Source of the DNA: Coenobita brevimanus
Taxonomy: Eukaryota > Arthropoda > Malacostraca > Decapoda > Coenobitidae
Length of the DNA: 64,000 nt
Assembly: GCA_032717465.1 (NCBI GenBank)
Contig: JAVRFU010003718.1
Span: 62,001-126,000, forward strand
Reading direction: 5' to 3'
Position numbers and translations under genes: made by a program. The stretch's first letter is position 1, and each line of letters opens with the position of its first letter. Below the pieces are notes generated by a model. The model had not been told where the DNA came from and searched no databases. It worked only from the letters and a program-made list of their open reading frames with translations. Shown here one piece after another: positions 22,140 to 29,814 of the stretch.

Positions 22140-25070
22140 TTACCTAATTGTGATATATAGGAAATGAGCTACACTTGTGGGGTCCCGTCTCTGTTTCTCA
22201 GTAAGTCAAATTTTGCTTAACTCATATAAGGTTTTAGGCTGGACGATCTCTTTGTCCAGGCTATTCCACAGGTCTGTGCATCTATAAGGAAAACTATATT
22301 TTTTGATATCCTTCAAGCAGCTTGGCTTCTTCAGTTTCATTCCGTGTCTTCTTGTTACTCTCTTATTTCAAACAAATAACATATCAAACTACAGCTACTC
22401 ACACAACATAATACCCAACATCTGGAAGCATGGCAATATCATCACTATCCCTAAACCCAACAAAGACCCCACGTTACCCTATTTACATCGCCCCATCACA
22501 CTCCTCTGCACCCCCTCTAAAAGTTAGTGAACGACTGATACTACAACTAGTCACACCTCATATTCCCCTAGCCCAGTCACAACATGGCTTTAGGCCACTA
22601 CACTCCACAAACACCCTTCTGACAGACCTTACATAGAGAGTTTTTGATGGCATGAATTCAGCTAGGCCACCACACAGAACACTAGACATTAGCAAAGCTT
22701 TTGATGCCATCCCCTGCCACAACCTCACAAACAAAATACTCAACACAAACATGCACAATAACACAAAAAGATGGCTGGCACACTACTGAGCAGGCAGATG
22801 TGCACACGTAACATTTGCCGGTCAGTCTTCTAACATCAGAAACTTCACAAACGGCGTCCCCCAAGGATCTGTTTTGTCCCCTACACTCTTTAATCTATAC
22901 ATGCACGACGTACCCACACCCCACACACCACAGATACATATAGCTTCCTATGCAGATGATATAACACTTACATGTACACACCAAAACGCAAACACAGCTG
23001 CACACATCATTCAACCTTACCTGAACACACTACACGAATGGTTCACCACAAACAGGCTCAAAATAGCCCCAGCCAAATCTACAGTGACTCTTCTCACAAA
23101 TTGGACAGCAGAACACAGTCACATCCCACACCTCACCATAAACAACACTCCCCTACCACACACACAAACACACCCAAAATCCTTGGTGTAACATACAATA
23201 CATCAATGTCATTTAAACAACACATCACAAACATTAAAAATAAAATAACACCAAGACTCAATGCTTTGAGGTCACTTGCCCATACAACATTCGGACACAA
23301 CAAAGAAACCACCACCACAGTATATAAACAATACATACGTTCAGTGATGAATTATGCAAGCCCTGCCTGGGCTTCTAACCTGACCAGAACACACTACAAC
23401 ACTCTACAGACCATACAGAACAAGGCCCTAAAAATAATCACAGGCTGCACAGCTACTACACCCACAGACCACCTACATCAAGAAACCAAAGTCCTCAAAG
23501 TCAAGGATCACCTAGACATGAGAGGCACCCAGTTTCTTGCTGCAGCCTCCACAAACCCACAACATCCACTACAGTACATGGCAGCACATCCACCCACACC
23601 AAGGAACATCAAAACAACACCCAGCACACGATACCATACACAAATACTGTCATCTCTCCCCCCTCGCCCACCTCAGACCAGCTTCCAGAAGCATATCCAC
23701 ACTCAGATCACTCGCCGTCATTTAAAGACAACACACAGCTGCATGCACGGCCTCCTGACATCCACACTTCTGAATCCTATCTTCCTCATGAGGCCAGGGT
23801 CCACCTGGCCAGGCTGAGATTTGGCCACCATCCAGCCCTCTTAAGCTACCAGAAGAGGCTGGATGACTCCGTCGCTGATGCCTGTCCAGGATGCAGCACA
23901 GCACCCCATACTATTAAGCACATTATGGAAGACTGCATTGTACACAATCACCTATGCCAACAACACAACATACACTCTTTGAGAGCTCTGTGGGAAAGCC
24001 CGGTCTCGGCCATGGCCTTCCTAAGGGACTCGGGGCTGTTCGGCCAGACTGCCTAGGGAACAACTACTACAAATAGATCTTCTCTGTCAGTTTTATCTAC
24101 TCCCATCATGGTCCTGAACACTGCAATCATGTCGCCCCTTTTTCACCTTTCCTCTAATTAAGGCAAATCCAGTTTTTCCAGCCTCTCTCCGTACAACAGA
24201 TCTGCCGGACTGTGGACCATCATGGTTGCTGTTCTTTGTATTCTCTCAATCTTGTTTATATCTTTCTTTTTGCATGGGGACCACACTACTGCTGCATATT
24301 CTAACCTGGGGCGGATCATGGCCATTATCAATTTTTTTTCATCATCTCCTCATCCATGTAATGAAATGCTGCACTTATGTTGATCAAGAGTTTATACGTC
24401 TCTCTAACTGTCTTGTTAATATGTTTTTCAGGTGACAGACTATCCTGGACCAGCACTCTCAAATCTTTCTCTTCTCTCACTTTTGTGATTGGTTCATCAC
24501 CCATCAAATAATTCAGTGATGGCCTCTTGGTACTTTTACCCATTTCCAATATTTTACATTTCTTTGTATTGAATTTCATTTTCCACATCCAGCTCCAATC
24601 ATGTATTCTATCCAGATCCTCTTGCAGCATTTCACAGCTCTCCTCAGCCAGATCCTCTTGCAGCATTTCACAGCCTCCCCAAGATCTTTGCATCATTGGC
24701 AGACTTGCATAACTGTTCACTCCATCTACCATATCATTTACGTAAATCAGGAACATTACTGGCGCGCGTGTGTGTGTGTGTGTGTGTGTTTAAATAACTT
24801 ATGTGTAATAATTTTCTAACTCTATACTAATTATGCTGAAAGCTTATTTTGACTGATATTTTACACTTATCCTCTAAACTTATGCTACCCTTGTACTTAG
24901 GTCATATATTTCTGACTCTGACTTGTATATATAAATGTATCTCTCTCTCTCTCCAGACTGGCACAAGTACTTTTCAGCTCGGGTCGCCAGAGCAGCCAGC
25001 AACACTATCGCTGCCGTACGACGTGCCACTGACGCAATACCCAGCCGGTACAAAGCCCTGGTTTTCTTAA
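7594..25070 (+). CDS. Tdp1: Tyrosyl-DNA phosphodiesterase 1, 11 exons, 575 aa
   Basis: Tdp1 removes tyrosyl peptides of trapped topoisomerase I from DNA 3' ends in nuclear single-strand break repair. Coding exons: 7594-7804, 7927-8185, 11346-11490, 16201-16347, 16778-16928, 19228-19366, 20065-20204, 20355-20446, 21025-21149, 21851-22055, 24957-25070. All junctions are GT-AG, phases agree, and the sum is 1728 nt. The first HKN motif is ATHHSKMM plus HTSNL (His265, Lys267, Asn285). The second is MPHIKTY plus LTSHNLSKAAWG (His485, Lys487, Asn507). The N-terminal ~160 residues are acidic, Ser/Gln-rich and basic-patch-bearing (PRKRKQ), as expected for the unconserved regulatory tail. Human TDP1 has 608 aa; this protein ends shortly after LPYDVPL and KPWFS. 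The start could instead be the in-frame ATG at 7696. Introns carry at least five mobile elements. Confidence 0.93.
7927..8185 (+). CDS. Tdp1: Tdp1 coding exon 2
   Basis: Acceptor TTTCAG ends at 7926 and donor GTAAGT starts at 8186. It enters in phase 1 and leaves in phase 2. It encodes a basic patch (PRKRKQ, PKK) that could be a nuclear localisation signal, then Q/S/P-rich low-complexity sequence. Confidence 0.85.
8190..8500. repeat. Dispersed repeat in intron 2, related to 21420-21690 and 48230-48340
   Basis: The stretch around 8260-8345 has phrases such as ATAGCAACCAAGGAGATTCATT and GGCTCATTGACTTTCATA. These recur in modified form in intron 9 (twice) and, reversed, near 48255-48335. No coding capacity. 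It is probably an old interspersed element. Confidence 0.45.
8505..11306 (+). mobile_element. hAT transposon (Buster/ZBED5-type) with exact 8-bp target duplication
   Basis: The left terminus CAGTGATTTTCAACC (8505-8519) is the inverted complement, with one mismatch, of the right terminus GGTTGAAAACCACTG (11292-11306). The 8-bp sequence CTCTAGAT flanks both ends (8497-8504 and 11307-11314), fitting the hAT target duplication size and its TCTAGA-like core. The 2802-bp element lies in Tdp1 intron 2, in the same orientation as the gene. It contains a hAT transposase gene with lesions and a long AT-rich 3' non-coding part. Confidence 0.95.
8842..10689 (+). pseudogene. hAT-family transposase (ZBED5/SCAND3-like), disrupted
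   Basis: The first frame (8842-10008, 388 codons) starts with a BED-type zinc finger: CVVCGERL, then SKLKRHLQTKH at about residues 54-84. It continues into the RNase-H-like hAT catalytic region, with FAIQLDGSTDITGKTQL carrying the first Asp, then TDGAPSMSGRIKGF and HCFLHRETL. Near 9995 the frame shifts. The continuation (LPDLLSDETW, KVAFLADIFQALNTLN) is interrupted by a TGA at about 10029. A second shift near 10170 leads into 10162-10689. That segment encodes the hATC dimerisation domain (LPFSTSYLCETGFSAVNRVK). Domain order and size match hAT transposases related to ZBED5. The copy is inactive, but only a few lesions separate it from an intact frame. Confidence 0.9.
11346..11490 (+). CDS. Tdp1: Tdp1 coding exon 3
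   Basis: Acceptor TTCCAG ends at 11345; donor GTATAT follows at 11491. It encodes the start of the conserved core (EPFRFFLSQIPG, then SFSDLLSSAMGTLVESLQ), which aligns with the beginning of the TDP1 phosphodiesterase domain. Confidence 0.9.
11491..12313. other. Tdp1 intron 3, first part
   Basis: A short (TG)n run (11513-11541) is followed by about 750 bp with no recognisable gene or repeat. A GC-rich patch near 11890 is not part of any feature I can name. Confidence 0.5.
12314..14827. mobile_element. pogo/Tigger-like non-autonomous element with internal tandem copies
   Basis: The left end CAGAGATAGCCCGATTATCC (12314-12333) mirrors the right end. Read inward, the right end is CAGTGGAAGCTCGATTATCC (14827-14808), then more GGATTATCC-type sequence. 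TA flanks each side (12312-12313, 14828-14829). ATTATCC-rich termini and TA duplications are typical of pogo/Tigger elements. No transposase frame is present. The interior contains about three diverged direct copies of a ~0.65-kb segment (12460-12725 partial, 13150-13790, 13793-14575). Confidence 0.7.
13150..14575. repeat. Two adjacent ~0.65-kb direct repeats inside the pogo-like element
   Basis: AGGGTGCATGTTAC, then TTAGCATTTAAACATATCGG and GAAAACATCTG, occur at 13151 and again at 13794. Similarity then continues for about 550 bp through GGTCCGAAATGTGTTGGGA. The terminal part of the second copy (14325-14570) also matches 12460-12725, including TTAGGTTAGG-type sequence. Confidence 0.75.
14830..15476. 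other. Tdp1 intron 3, middle part without identified genes
   Basis: About 650 bp of mixed composition, with a G-rich run near 15150-15175. I see no coding signal or named repeat. Confidence 0.4.
15477..16150 (-). mobile_element. LINE A, ORF2 C-terminal part
   Basis: Minus-strand frames at 16112-15777 and 15882-15505 carry the C-terminal signature of LINE A: FKYLGSVMSKDGGLEGEVLE, then AVIRNRKVSMEVKKLLHDS, AVEMSYLREACGV and RPRMRWRDGVERYMREG, ending in FVCGHP. It is frameshifted near 15850. The 3' end (15477-15530) shows the family terminus GCCAGATGCG and a short TATC-type tail. It is 5'-truncated, lies antisense in Tdp1 intron 3, and stops about 50 bp from exon 4. Confidence 0.8.
16201..16347 (+). 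CDS. Tdp1: Tdp1 coding exon 4
   Basis: Acceptor CTGACAG ends at 16200 and donor GTGTGT starts at 16348. Phase 0 on both sides, 49 codons. It encodes ITCTVDMDFLTEEY and LPLTVLCSKRL, matching the core strand before the first HKN motif. Confidence 0.9.
16778..16928 (+). CDS. Tdp1: Tdp1 coding exon 5, first HKN motif
   Basis: It encodes ATHHSKMMVFRYKEGVRV and IVHTSNL, with the nucleophilic His265, Lys267 and Asn285 (my numbering). Acceptor CCCAG ends at 16777 and donor GTGAGT starts at 16929; it leaves in phase 1. Confidence 0.95.
17010..17520 (+). mobile_element. SINE-like composite, plus copy of an inverted pair
   Basis: The head is CACTCACCATCCACTCACTT and GATGTAGTGCTGC. A CT-rich stretch follows, then a stem-loop (AAATGGTT(C/T)CCTG ... 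CAGGAAACCATTT) near 17237-17270. A tRNA-like part starts GGCACCTGGTGGTTTAGTG, with an A-box-like TGGTTTAGTGA and B-box-like GGTTTCTATCC. The tail is GGATGGATGG. See the consensus-like copy at 26308-26822. Confidence 0.7.
17533..18046 (-). mobile_element. SINE-like composite, minus copy of an inverted pair
   Basis: This is the reverse complement of the copy at 17010-17520. It is separated from that copy only by four ATT units (17521-17532), giving tail-to-tail arms of about 510 bp. Modules appear in mirror order: the (CCAT)n tail, tRNA-like part, stem-loop near 17780-17815, CT/GA-rich part, and head ending near 18040. Confidence 0.75.
18085..18460 (+). mobile_element. Composite repeat: SINE head and stem-loop joined to a LINE A 3' tail
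   Basis: The head (ATCCACTCACTTGATGTAGT, 18104-18130) and stem-loop (AAATGGTTTCCTG ... AAGAAACCATTT, 18263-18293) match the neighbouring SINEs. After the TAACCATATAACCAAA phrase the tRNA-like part is absent. The element ends instead in the LINE A terminus: CCACCCCGTACGGGATT, GGCGTCTGGCAATAG, then (ATAG)n at 18404-18457. Confidence 0.65.
18480..18995. mobile_element. Second SINE pair: short minus 3' end followed by a plus copy
   Basis: 18485-18590 is the reversed 3' part (CCTCATGGGG-type block, reversed). 18595-18995 is a plus copy with CT-rich part, stem-loop (18723-18753), A-box-like TGGTTTAGTGG (18798-18808) and B-box-like GGTTTATATCC, ending in GATGAATGAATG. Confidence 0.65.
19228..19366 (+). 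CDS. Tdp1: Tdp1 coding exon 6
   Basis: Acceptor TTCACAG ends at 19227 and donor GTGAGT starts at 19367. It enters in phase 1 and leaves in phase 2. It encodes FKGDLIDYLRSYKL, the helix seen as FKADLISYL in human TDP1. Confidence 0.9.
19437..19712. mobile_element. Third inverted SINE pair, 3' parts only
   Basis: A plus 3' end (19437-19528, CCTAGCCCCGGGCTCCTAC to GGATGG) is followed, after ATT units, by a minus 3' end (19545-19710). This is a shorter version of the tail-to-tail layout at 17010-18046. Confidence 0.65.
19735..19930 (+). mobile_element. LINE B 3' UTR fragment with (GAT)n tail
   Basis: Matches 7100-7290 almost throughout: AGAGCCAGGATTC, CCCATTGGATTGGGCA and GGACATTGCT, then GATGATGATGAT. 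It carries only the last ~190 bp, a typical severe 5' truncation of a LINE. Confidence 0.7.
20065..20204 (+). CDS. Tdp1: Tdp1 coding exon 7
   Basis: Acceptor TTTACAG ends at 20064 and donor GTAATT starts at 20205. It encodes ICSVPGSHSDEDYEKWGHRK and PIVAQISSVG, corresponding to the human segment around GHFRLKKLL and QFSSVGSLG. Confidence 0.92.
20355..20446 (+). CDS. Tdp1: Tdp1 coding exon 8
   Basis: Acceptor CTTCAG ends at 20354 and donor GTAAGT starts at 20447. It encodes GSLGPRSSSWLMGEWAASF, continuing the SVGSLG motif across the splice. Confidence 0.9.
21025..21149 (+). CDS. Tdp1: Tdp1 coding exon 9
   Basis: Acceptor TTTTCAG ends at 21024 and donor GTAAGT starts at 21150. It encodes VKIIFPSENDVSNSIEGRQG, aligned with the human IYPSVENVRTSLEGYPAGG block. 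Confidence 0.92.
21851..22055 (+). CDS. Tdp1: Tdp1 coding exon 10, second HKN motif
   Basis: It encodes FMPHIKTY and FILTSHNLSKAAWGEE, giving His485, Lys487 and Asn507, then the strand YEVGVLLLP. Acceptor TTTCCAG ends at 21850 and donor GTAAAT starts at 22056. Confidence 0.95.
22080..22138. repeat. (TG)n microsatellite
   Basis: About 28 TG units, 25 bp after the exon 10 donor. Confidence 0.97.
22145..22378 (-). mobile_element. CR1-like LINE, 3' part (split by an insertion)
   Basis: On the minus strand this encodes NKRVTRRHGMKLKKPSCLKD and KKYSFPYRCTDLWNSLDKE, the conserved C-terminal block of CR1-type ORF2, with a TGA replacing one Trp. It continues, after removal of 22379-24068 and one target copy, into 24076-24755. 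Confidence 0.8.
22379..24068 (+). mobile_element. Jockey-like LINE, 5'-truncated, inserted into the CR1 copy
   Basis: The duplicated 7-bp target ACAAATA lies at 22372-22378 and 24069-24075. The insert starts inside reverse transcriptase and runs in mostly open but broken frames. Motifs are IITIPKPNKDP (22440s), QSQHGFRPLHSTNTLL (22578-22622), motif B GVPQGSVLSPTLFNLYM (22853-22903) and motif C SYADDITLT (22945-22971). A frame at 22972-23817 carries the thumb region (ILGVTYNTSMSFKQHI). The C-terminal Cys/His block is ACPGCSTAPHTIKHIMEDC (about 23880-23935). A stop lies near 24056 and a short ACTACT tail follows. Stops and shifts show the copy is dead. Confidence 0.88.
24076..24755 (-). mobile_element. 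CR1-like LINE, upstream part of the split copy
   Basis: Minus-strand frame 24756-24328 carries CR1-type sequence just after the palm: KMKFNTKKCKILEMGKSTKR, then KDLRVLVQDSLSPEKHINK. Further down (24230-24076) it reads LEERWKRGDMIAVFRTMMGV and DKTDREDLF. The YADD palm motif itself is not in the fragment. A short internal duplication (EEDLAEESCEMLQ-like) near 24610-24680 reflects a repeated CCTCTTGCAGCATTTCACAG. Confidence 0.78.
24957..25070 (+). CDS. Tdp1: Tdp1 terminal coding exon 11
   Basis: Acceptor CTCTCCAG ends at 24956. It encodes STFQLGSPEQPATLSLPYDV, then TKPWFS and stop TAA at 25068-25070. The LPYDVPL block corresponds to human FPVPYDLPPELY. The protein ends about 20 residues earlier than human TDP1. 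I could not identify a polyadenylation signal close by. Confidence 0.9.
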   Translation, partial: TGTSTFQLGSPEQPATLSLPYDVPLTQYPAGTKPWFS

Positions 25071-25488
25071 AAGATATGCTGCTGTGAGGGGCACCTTAAT
25101 ACACTCCCTGCACGCTGACCCTGCACACTGACTACTGCCCTGGGTGAGTTTTAACATTCTCATTCCTCATGTTATTATTACTATGATGATGATGCTTAGT
25201 AGTAGTACTACTACTAGTATTATTAATGCCTGTTACAATTACTACTATTATTATCATCTGGAATTTACTTAGCTCTGCAACCCATGATGTTGGCCGCCCC
25301 GCAACACCGGCACAGAATGAATGACACGACTCCCCCGGACGCAACCACCCCACTGGATATGACCAAGTGAGAACTAATACCTTCATCAGGAGAACTAAGG
25401 CTAAACTGGTAATTCTTTTACATAAGGTGGGTCAGAGTTTTGTGTTTTTATGGGTAAGTCTCTCTCTCTCTCTCTCTCTTTCTTTATT

Positions 25489-25573
<85 letters not shown>

Positions 25574-25664
25574 TATAACGTTCGTAGCTGAAGGGGGTCG
25601 TTAAAACAGAAATGCGCTAAAAGAAGGTTCTGTATATCAAGGGTGTACAGTTGAATAGTGGACA
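25071..25664. repeat. Tdp1 3' flank with (CT)n and (TTTC)n runs
   Basis: ATT/ACT-rich sequence to 25260, then unassigned sequence, then a 25455-25575 pyrimidine tract made of CT and TTTC units. Confidence 0.7.
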
Positions 25665-26115
25665 ATGTAATGGGGTGTGTTGCCCATGTTGCCTAGAGGC
25701 AAAGCGGGGATCCTCTCTTTGTCTCAGTGGTAATGTGTATGCTTATGATGCACGAGGGCCCAGGGTCGAATCTCAGCCAAGACAGTGTGATTAATTTGTT
25801 AAGTTTCATTTCAGTTATTACGTTGGTTGGCAGCGGTGTGGGATGTGAGACGAGGCTCAGAGGGCAATGATATTGTTGACAGCGTCTTCGGCCTTACATC
25901 CTGGGGGTGAACGGTCCGGTGTGGTCTGCAGTGCCCCCATTGGTGGCCTCCATTGTGCTACGCTACCATTTGTGTTCGAAATGGACCAAATTAATCACCA
26001 AGGGGAAAAAAGAGTGATGTAATGGGGTGTATAAAAGTCCGCGTCGCTTAGAGGCAAAGCGGGGGCCCAGGATCGAATCTCGGCCAGACCAGTAATTAAT
26101 TTGTTAAGTTTCATT
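25665..26115 (+). mobile_element. tRNA-derived SINE, one fuller and one short copy
   Basis: The first copy has an A-box-like TGTCTCAGTGG (25722-25732) and a B-box-like GGTCGAATCTC about 48 bp later (25765-25790), a tRNA-like spacing. Both copies share TTAGAGGCAAAGCGGGG-type sequence (first copy CTAGAGGC) and ATTAATTTGTTAAGTTTCATTTCA blocks (25789-25815 and 26095-26125). The second copy at 26013 lacks the A-box part. Confidence 0.55.
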
Positions 26116-26307
26116 TCATTTATTACAGCCAGTAGAATCAGCTGCCTAGCGATGCACCTGCTGTGATTTCCATCGAGAGTTTCAGCATAGACAAGATCAG
26201 CGTAGAGCAAGTAAGGGTTGGATTTAAATACTGTAGTCAAATGCTGTAAATGAGCATATGTGTAAACTAATATCCATGGCTTGAAATTTTGAAGTTTATT
26301 TGTGTTA

Positions 26308-26822
26308 GGGTGGGAGCGCTCACCATCCACTCACTCGATGTAGTGCTGCTCTCGGGTGTCTGCCCTTTCCTCTCCTCCATCCTTGTTTTCTTCCATCCTC
26401 TTCTGTCTTTCTTTCCTTCATTCTTTCCTTGTCCTTCTGCCTACGGGTGACTTTACATTCCCTCTTCTGTCTTTCTTTCCTTCATTCTTTTCTCTTCCTT
26501 TAGCCTGTGGGTGACTCTACACTGAGTGACAAACCAAATGGTTTCCTTTACACCAGGAAACCATTTACTACCCTGGGTGGTAACCATATAACCAAATTTT
26601 GGCGCCTGGTGGTTTAGTGGGTAATTATTGCGCTCCAATTGGATTGAACCGGTGAAGGTTTATATCCAAGGGGTGCTTGGAGTTGATTGCTCATGTATTG
26701 CCACTCAGGGATGAGTGAGGCTGGCCACTCTCATCTTAAATGTCAGGACCAACTGCCTAGCCCCGGGCTCCTACGCTCCTCATGGGGCAATGTAGGATTG
26801 GATGATGGATGGATGGATGGAT
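26308..26822 (+). mobile_element. SINE-like composite, best-preserved single copy
   Basis: Modules in order: head (CATCCACTCACTCGATGTAG, 26322-26341); CT-rich stretch; stem-loop AAATGGTTTCCT ... AGGAAACCATTT (26536-26547 with 26555-26566); tRNA-like segment starting GGCGCCTGGTGG (26601), with A box TGGTTTAGTGG (26610-26620) matching the pol III consensus and B-box-like GGTTTATATCC (26657-26667). A conserved body containing CCTAGCCCCGGGCTCCTACG follows, then a (GGAT)n tail (26800-26822). The A-to-B spacing of 47 nt suits a tRNA-derived promoter. Confidence 0.75.
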
Positions 26823-26889
26823 GAATTTGTGTTAGACCTTATATTAATGTAAGCATAGCCACAGTGTAGTGTATTTACTATGGGAAGAG

Positions 26890-27290
26890 AGAGTAAGAAG
26901 AGAGTGTATGAGGAATTTGGAAGGAATTTGAATGTAAAGTGGAGGGAATGTAAGAAGCTGTTCTGGAAGGAGGGAAAGAGAATGACAGGGTTATAAAGAA
27001 GGTAGTAGGGGAGTGAAAGAAAAGAATGGTAGATTGCTAGTTGGGAAGGGAGAAGGAGTGAGCAGATGGAGAGAACATTTTAAGGGATTGCCAAACATAG
27101 ACAGTGAAAGTAATGCGAGTATAAGTGGCTGGGAGAAAGAGGGAGATGAAGTGGGAGGAAGAGATCAGTAGGATGGAAGTATTAGAAGCAGTGAAGAAAG
27201 TCAAGATGGGGGAAGCCCTAGGAATTGATGGAGTGTGTGGTAGGATGCTGAGGTGCGGGGTAGAGGTAGTAGTACTGTACAGTAATATAC
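26890..27290 (+). mobile_element. LINE B fragment upstream of reverse transcriptase
   Basis: The plus strand reads, with breaks, VYEEFGRNLNVKWRECKKLF, then KKVKMGEALGIDGVCGRML near 27190-27250. These match the minus-strand copy at 41580-41930 (KKVKMGKAPGIDGVCG). It is truncated on both sides. Confidence 0.65.
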
Positions 27291-28009
27291 AAAATAATAA
27301 TTCTTTTTTTCCATTTCAGGTTTCTTTCTTTTTTTTTTTTTCATCTCCTGTTTTTCATAGTGGATTAGGCCTACTGGGGATACCACTGTAAAAAAAAAAC
27401 GAGCCAATGTGTCTACCTCCTGGGTGGTTTGGAAATGACACACTCCATCTTTACAGTGTTTGATTAGTATGATGCAGGAGACCTGTGAGGAAGTATGAAT
27501 GATGAACAAGACAGGCAGCTTTACATTTAATCCATCTTGTCCAAAAAGTCTCCCATAAGCCGACTTCTGTAACAAGGTGAGTATGAACAAGACTAATGAT
27601 GTAATCCCTGTACTGTAATGTGTGATACTGTACTGTACTGTACAGTTTATGGATCTATTTAATGTATGATAAAAAAAACTTATACTTTGATATATTCAAA
27701 GTAATTCATTCTGAAATACAGCCCCTCCACATAACCAGTATGTATAGATTTTTTGTTTTTTTCTTGGTGTTCTGCAATATGAATTTTCTAAAGTGAGGTA
27801 ATGAGGAATTCAAAGAACAGTAAACCTTAATGTGCAATGCTTTTTTTTCTTCCTGAAGTTAAAGTTGTATATGTGGTTTGGACATTCATATTCTCTATGT
27901 CAGTGAAATCTGCCAGCTTAGAGTTTTGCAGACTAGGTCTAGAAACATTATACTCATAGTAAATATTAATATGAAGCTCTCATGTTGAAGGGAATATGCT
28001 GATGGCCAT
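27291..28009. other. AT-rich intergenic DNA, no gene seen
   Basis: Contains T- and A-homopolymers and short TACTGTACTG repeats near 27620-27645. No supported coding region. Confidence 0.5.
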
Positions 28010-28578
28010 AAAGTACTGTTGGCTATGGCCTTAAAGTACTGTTGGCTATGGCCTTAAAGCACTGTTGGCTATGGCCTTAAAGTACTGTTGGCTATGGCCT
28101 TAAAGTACTGTTGGCTATGGCCTTAAAGTACTGTTGGCTATGGCCTTAAAGTACTGTTGGCTATGGCCTTAAAGCACTGTTGGCTATGGCCTTAAAGCAC
28201 TGTTGGCTATGGCCTTAAAGTACTGTTGGCTATGGCCTTAAAGTACTGTTGGCTATGGCCTTAAAGTACTGTTGGCTATGGCCTTAAAGCACTGTTGGCT
28301 ATGGCCTTAAAGCACTGTTGGCTATGGCCTTAAAGTACTGTTGGCTATGGCCTTAAAGCACTGTTGGCTATGGCCTTAAAGTACTGTTGGCTATGGCCTT
28401 AAAGCACTGTTGGCTATGGCCTTAAAGTACTGTTGGCTATGGCCTTAAAGTACTGTTGGCTATGGCCTTAAAGTACTGTTGGCTATGGCCTTAAAGTACT
28501 GTTGGCTATGGCCTTAAAGTACTGTTGGCTATGGCCTTAAAGTACTGTTGGCTATGGCCTTAAAGTACTGTTGGCTAC
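28010..28578. repeat. 23-bp minisatellite, 25 copies
   Basis: The unit AG(T/C)ACTGTTGGCTATGGCCTTAA is repeated head-to-tail about 25 times with almost no change except one T/C site. C occurs in copies 3, 8, 9, 13, 14, 16 and 18 by my count. There are no unique spacers. Confidence 0.97.
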
Positions 28579-29539
28579 TGCTGTATCTGTAACCTTTCTG
28601 AGCAGAATGGTAGGTGACTTCTATTTGGTGTACTTTTTTTTTTTTTTTTTTTTTTTTGTACAGTCAGTGTTATTCATATTTTTTTCTAACTAGCCTAACC
28701 TAATTAAGCTTGAGTACAGCACCTAAAGTAACAAAACGGACTTAATCCAACTAATCCGCCAGTATTGTGTCACAGTCAATCACCACAGCTGGTAGGGAAG
28801 TGTCTGCAAACTTTGTAAATGTAAATGGACACGTATTTGCAGACCACAAAAGTTAATACCATGTTTGATTTTGACGTTTTCAGATGCAGGTGACATGAAA
28901 CTTATTTGTAAATCACCTCAGAGCAGTTTGTGAGGGAAATGCCAGGCACAGAAGATTTCTTTTCTTACAGGTAAGCACAGAGTATGCAGTTTTGTTTGTG
29001 GATTCCTCTCAGTATAAATAAGAGCGTATCTTGAGAAAATGGAATATTGACTAGGAGAATGTATATGACTGAGGTGGAGAGTGGGAAGTAAAAGGAGCGA
29101 TGAATGATGAGTGGAGGGTTTAGGCAGAAAGATATATGAGGGAGGAGGGTATTAGTTGAAGGAAGGAGAACCTGATGCTGGAGGACAAGAGGGCTGTCAG
29201 ATGATTCATTTGGGATTAAGGTGTTTGGCTGTAGATAGATATTGACACAAGACACTAGAATTCCTCATTTCAAAAAGAATGGAACTGTAATTGATTATTT
29301 ATATATACCTAAAACTTGGGAAAACTATAGCTAATCCCTCCATATGGAAAAGTTTGTCCTAAGCTGGGGGTAATAGTAGCCAGCTTGACTATTTCCTGGT
29401 CAGGAGGGATGATGGAAGGTCAGGGAAGGGAGTGAAGAGTGTGTGTAGCAACTCAGGATGGTGAAGAACAGGACCTATGCACCCAGGAGGAAAATGTGGA
29501 AGTTGGGTGAATAATAATAATGATGATGGCTGAATTCTG

Positions 29540-29540
<1 letters not shown>
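28579..29540. other. Non-coding DNA with a 31-base poly-T
   Basis: A T run lies near 28627-28657. AACCTAACCTAATT occurs near 28690. The remaining frames are short and unrecognisable. Confidence 0.5.
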
Positions 29541-29548
<8 letters not shown>

Positions 29549-29606
<58 letters not shown>

Positions 29607-29790
29607 ACTGACTGAAGGGTGGAGGCGTGTTGGGAGATGACTGATGCTAAGCAGTGATTGCGGTATAGGCTAGGTTGATGGGGTTGGGTACAAAACATAA
29701 AGCAACGAGAACTTATTTTATAGTAGTAGTAGTAGTTGTTATTGTTGTTGTAATTGTAGTAGTTGCAGTAATAGTAGTAGTAGCGGCAGC
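29549..29790. repeat. (CT)n and (TAG/TTG)n microsatellites
   Basis: CT run 29549-29605; trinucleotide TAG/TTG/CAG run about 29719-29800. Confidence 0.93.
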
Positions 29791-29814
29791 AGCAGCAGTA
29801 CCCCAAGATTGTCT

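Noticed and set aside
25705..25790. Functional tRNA gene
   Set aside because: The A and B boxes are recognisable but the acceptor and anticodon stems do not close, and a second related copy lacks the A box; it is a SINE.
28010..28578. Regular repeats resembling a CRISPR array
   Set aside because: There are no unique spacers between units and the DNA is eukaryotic. It is a minisatellite.
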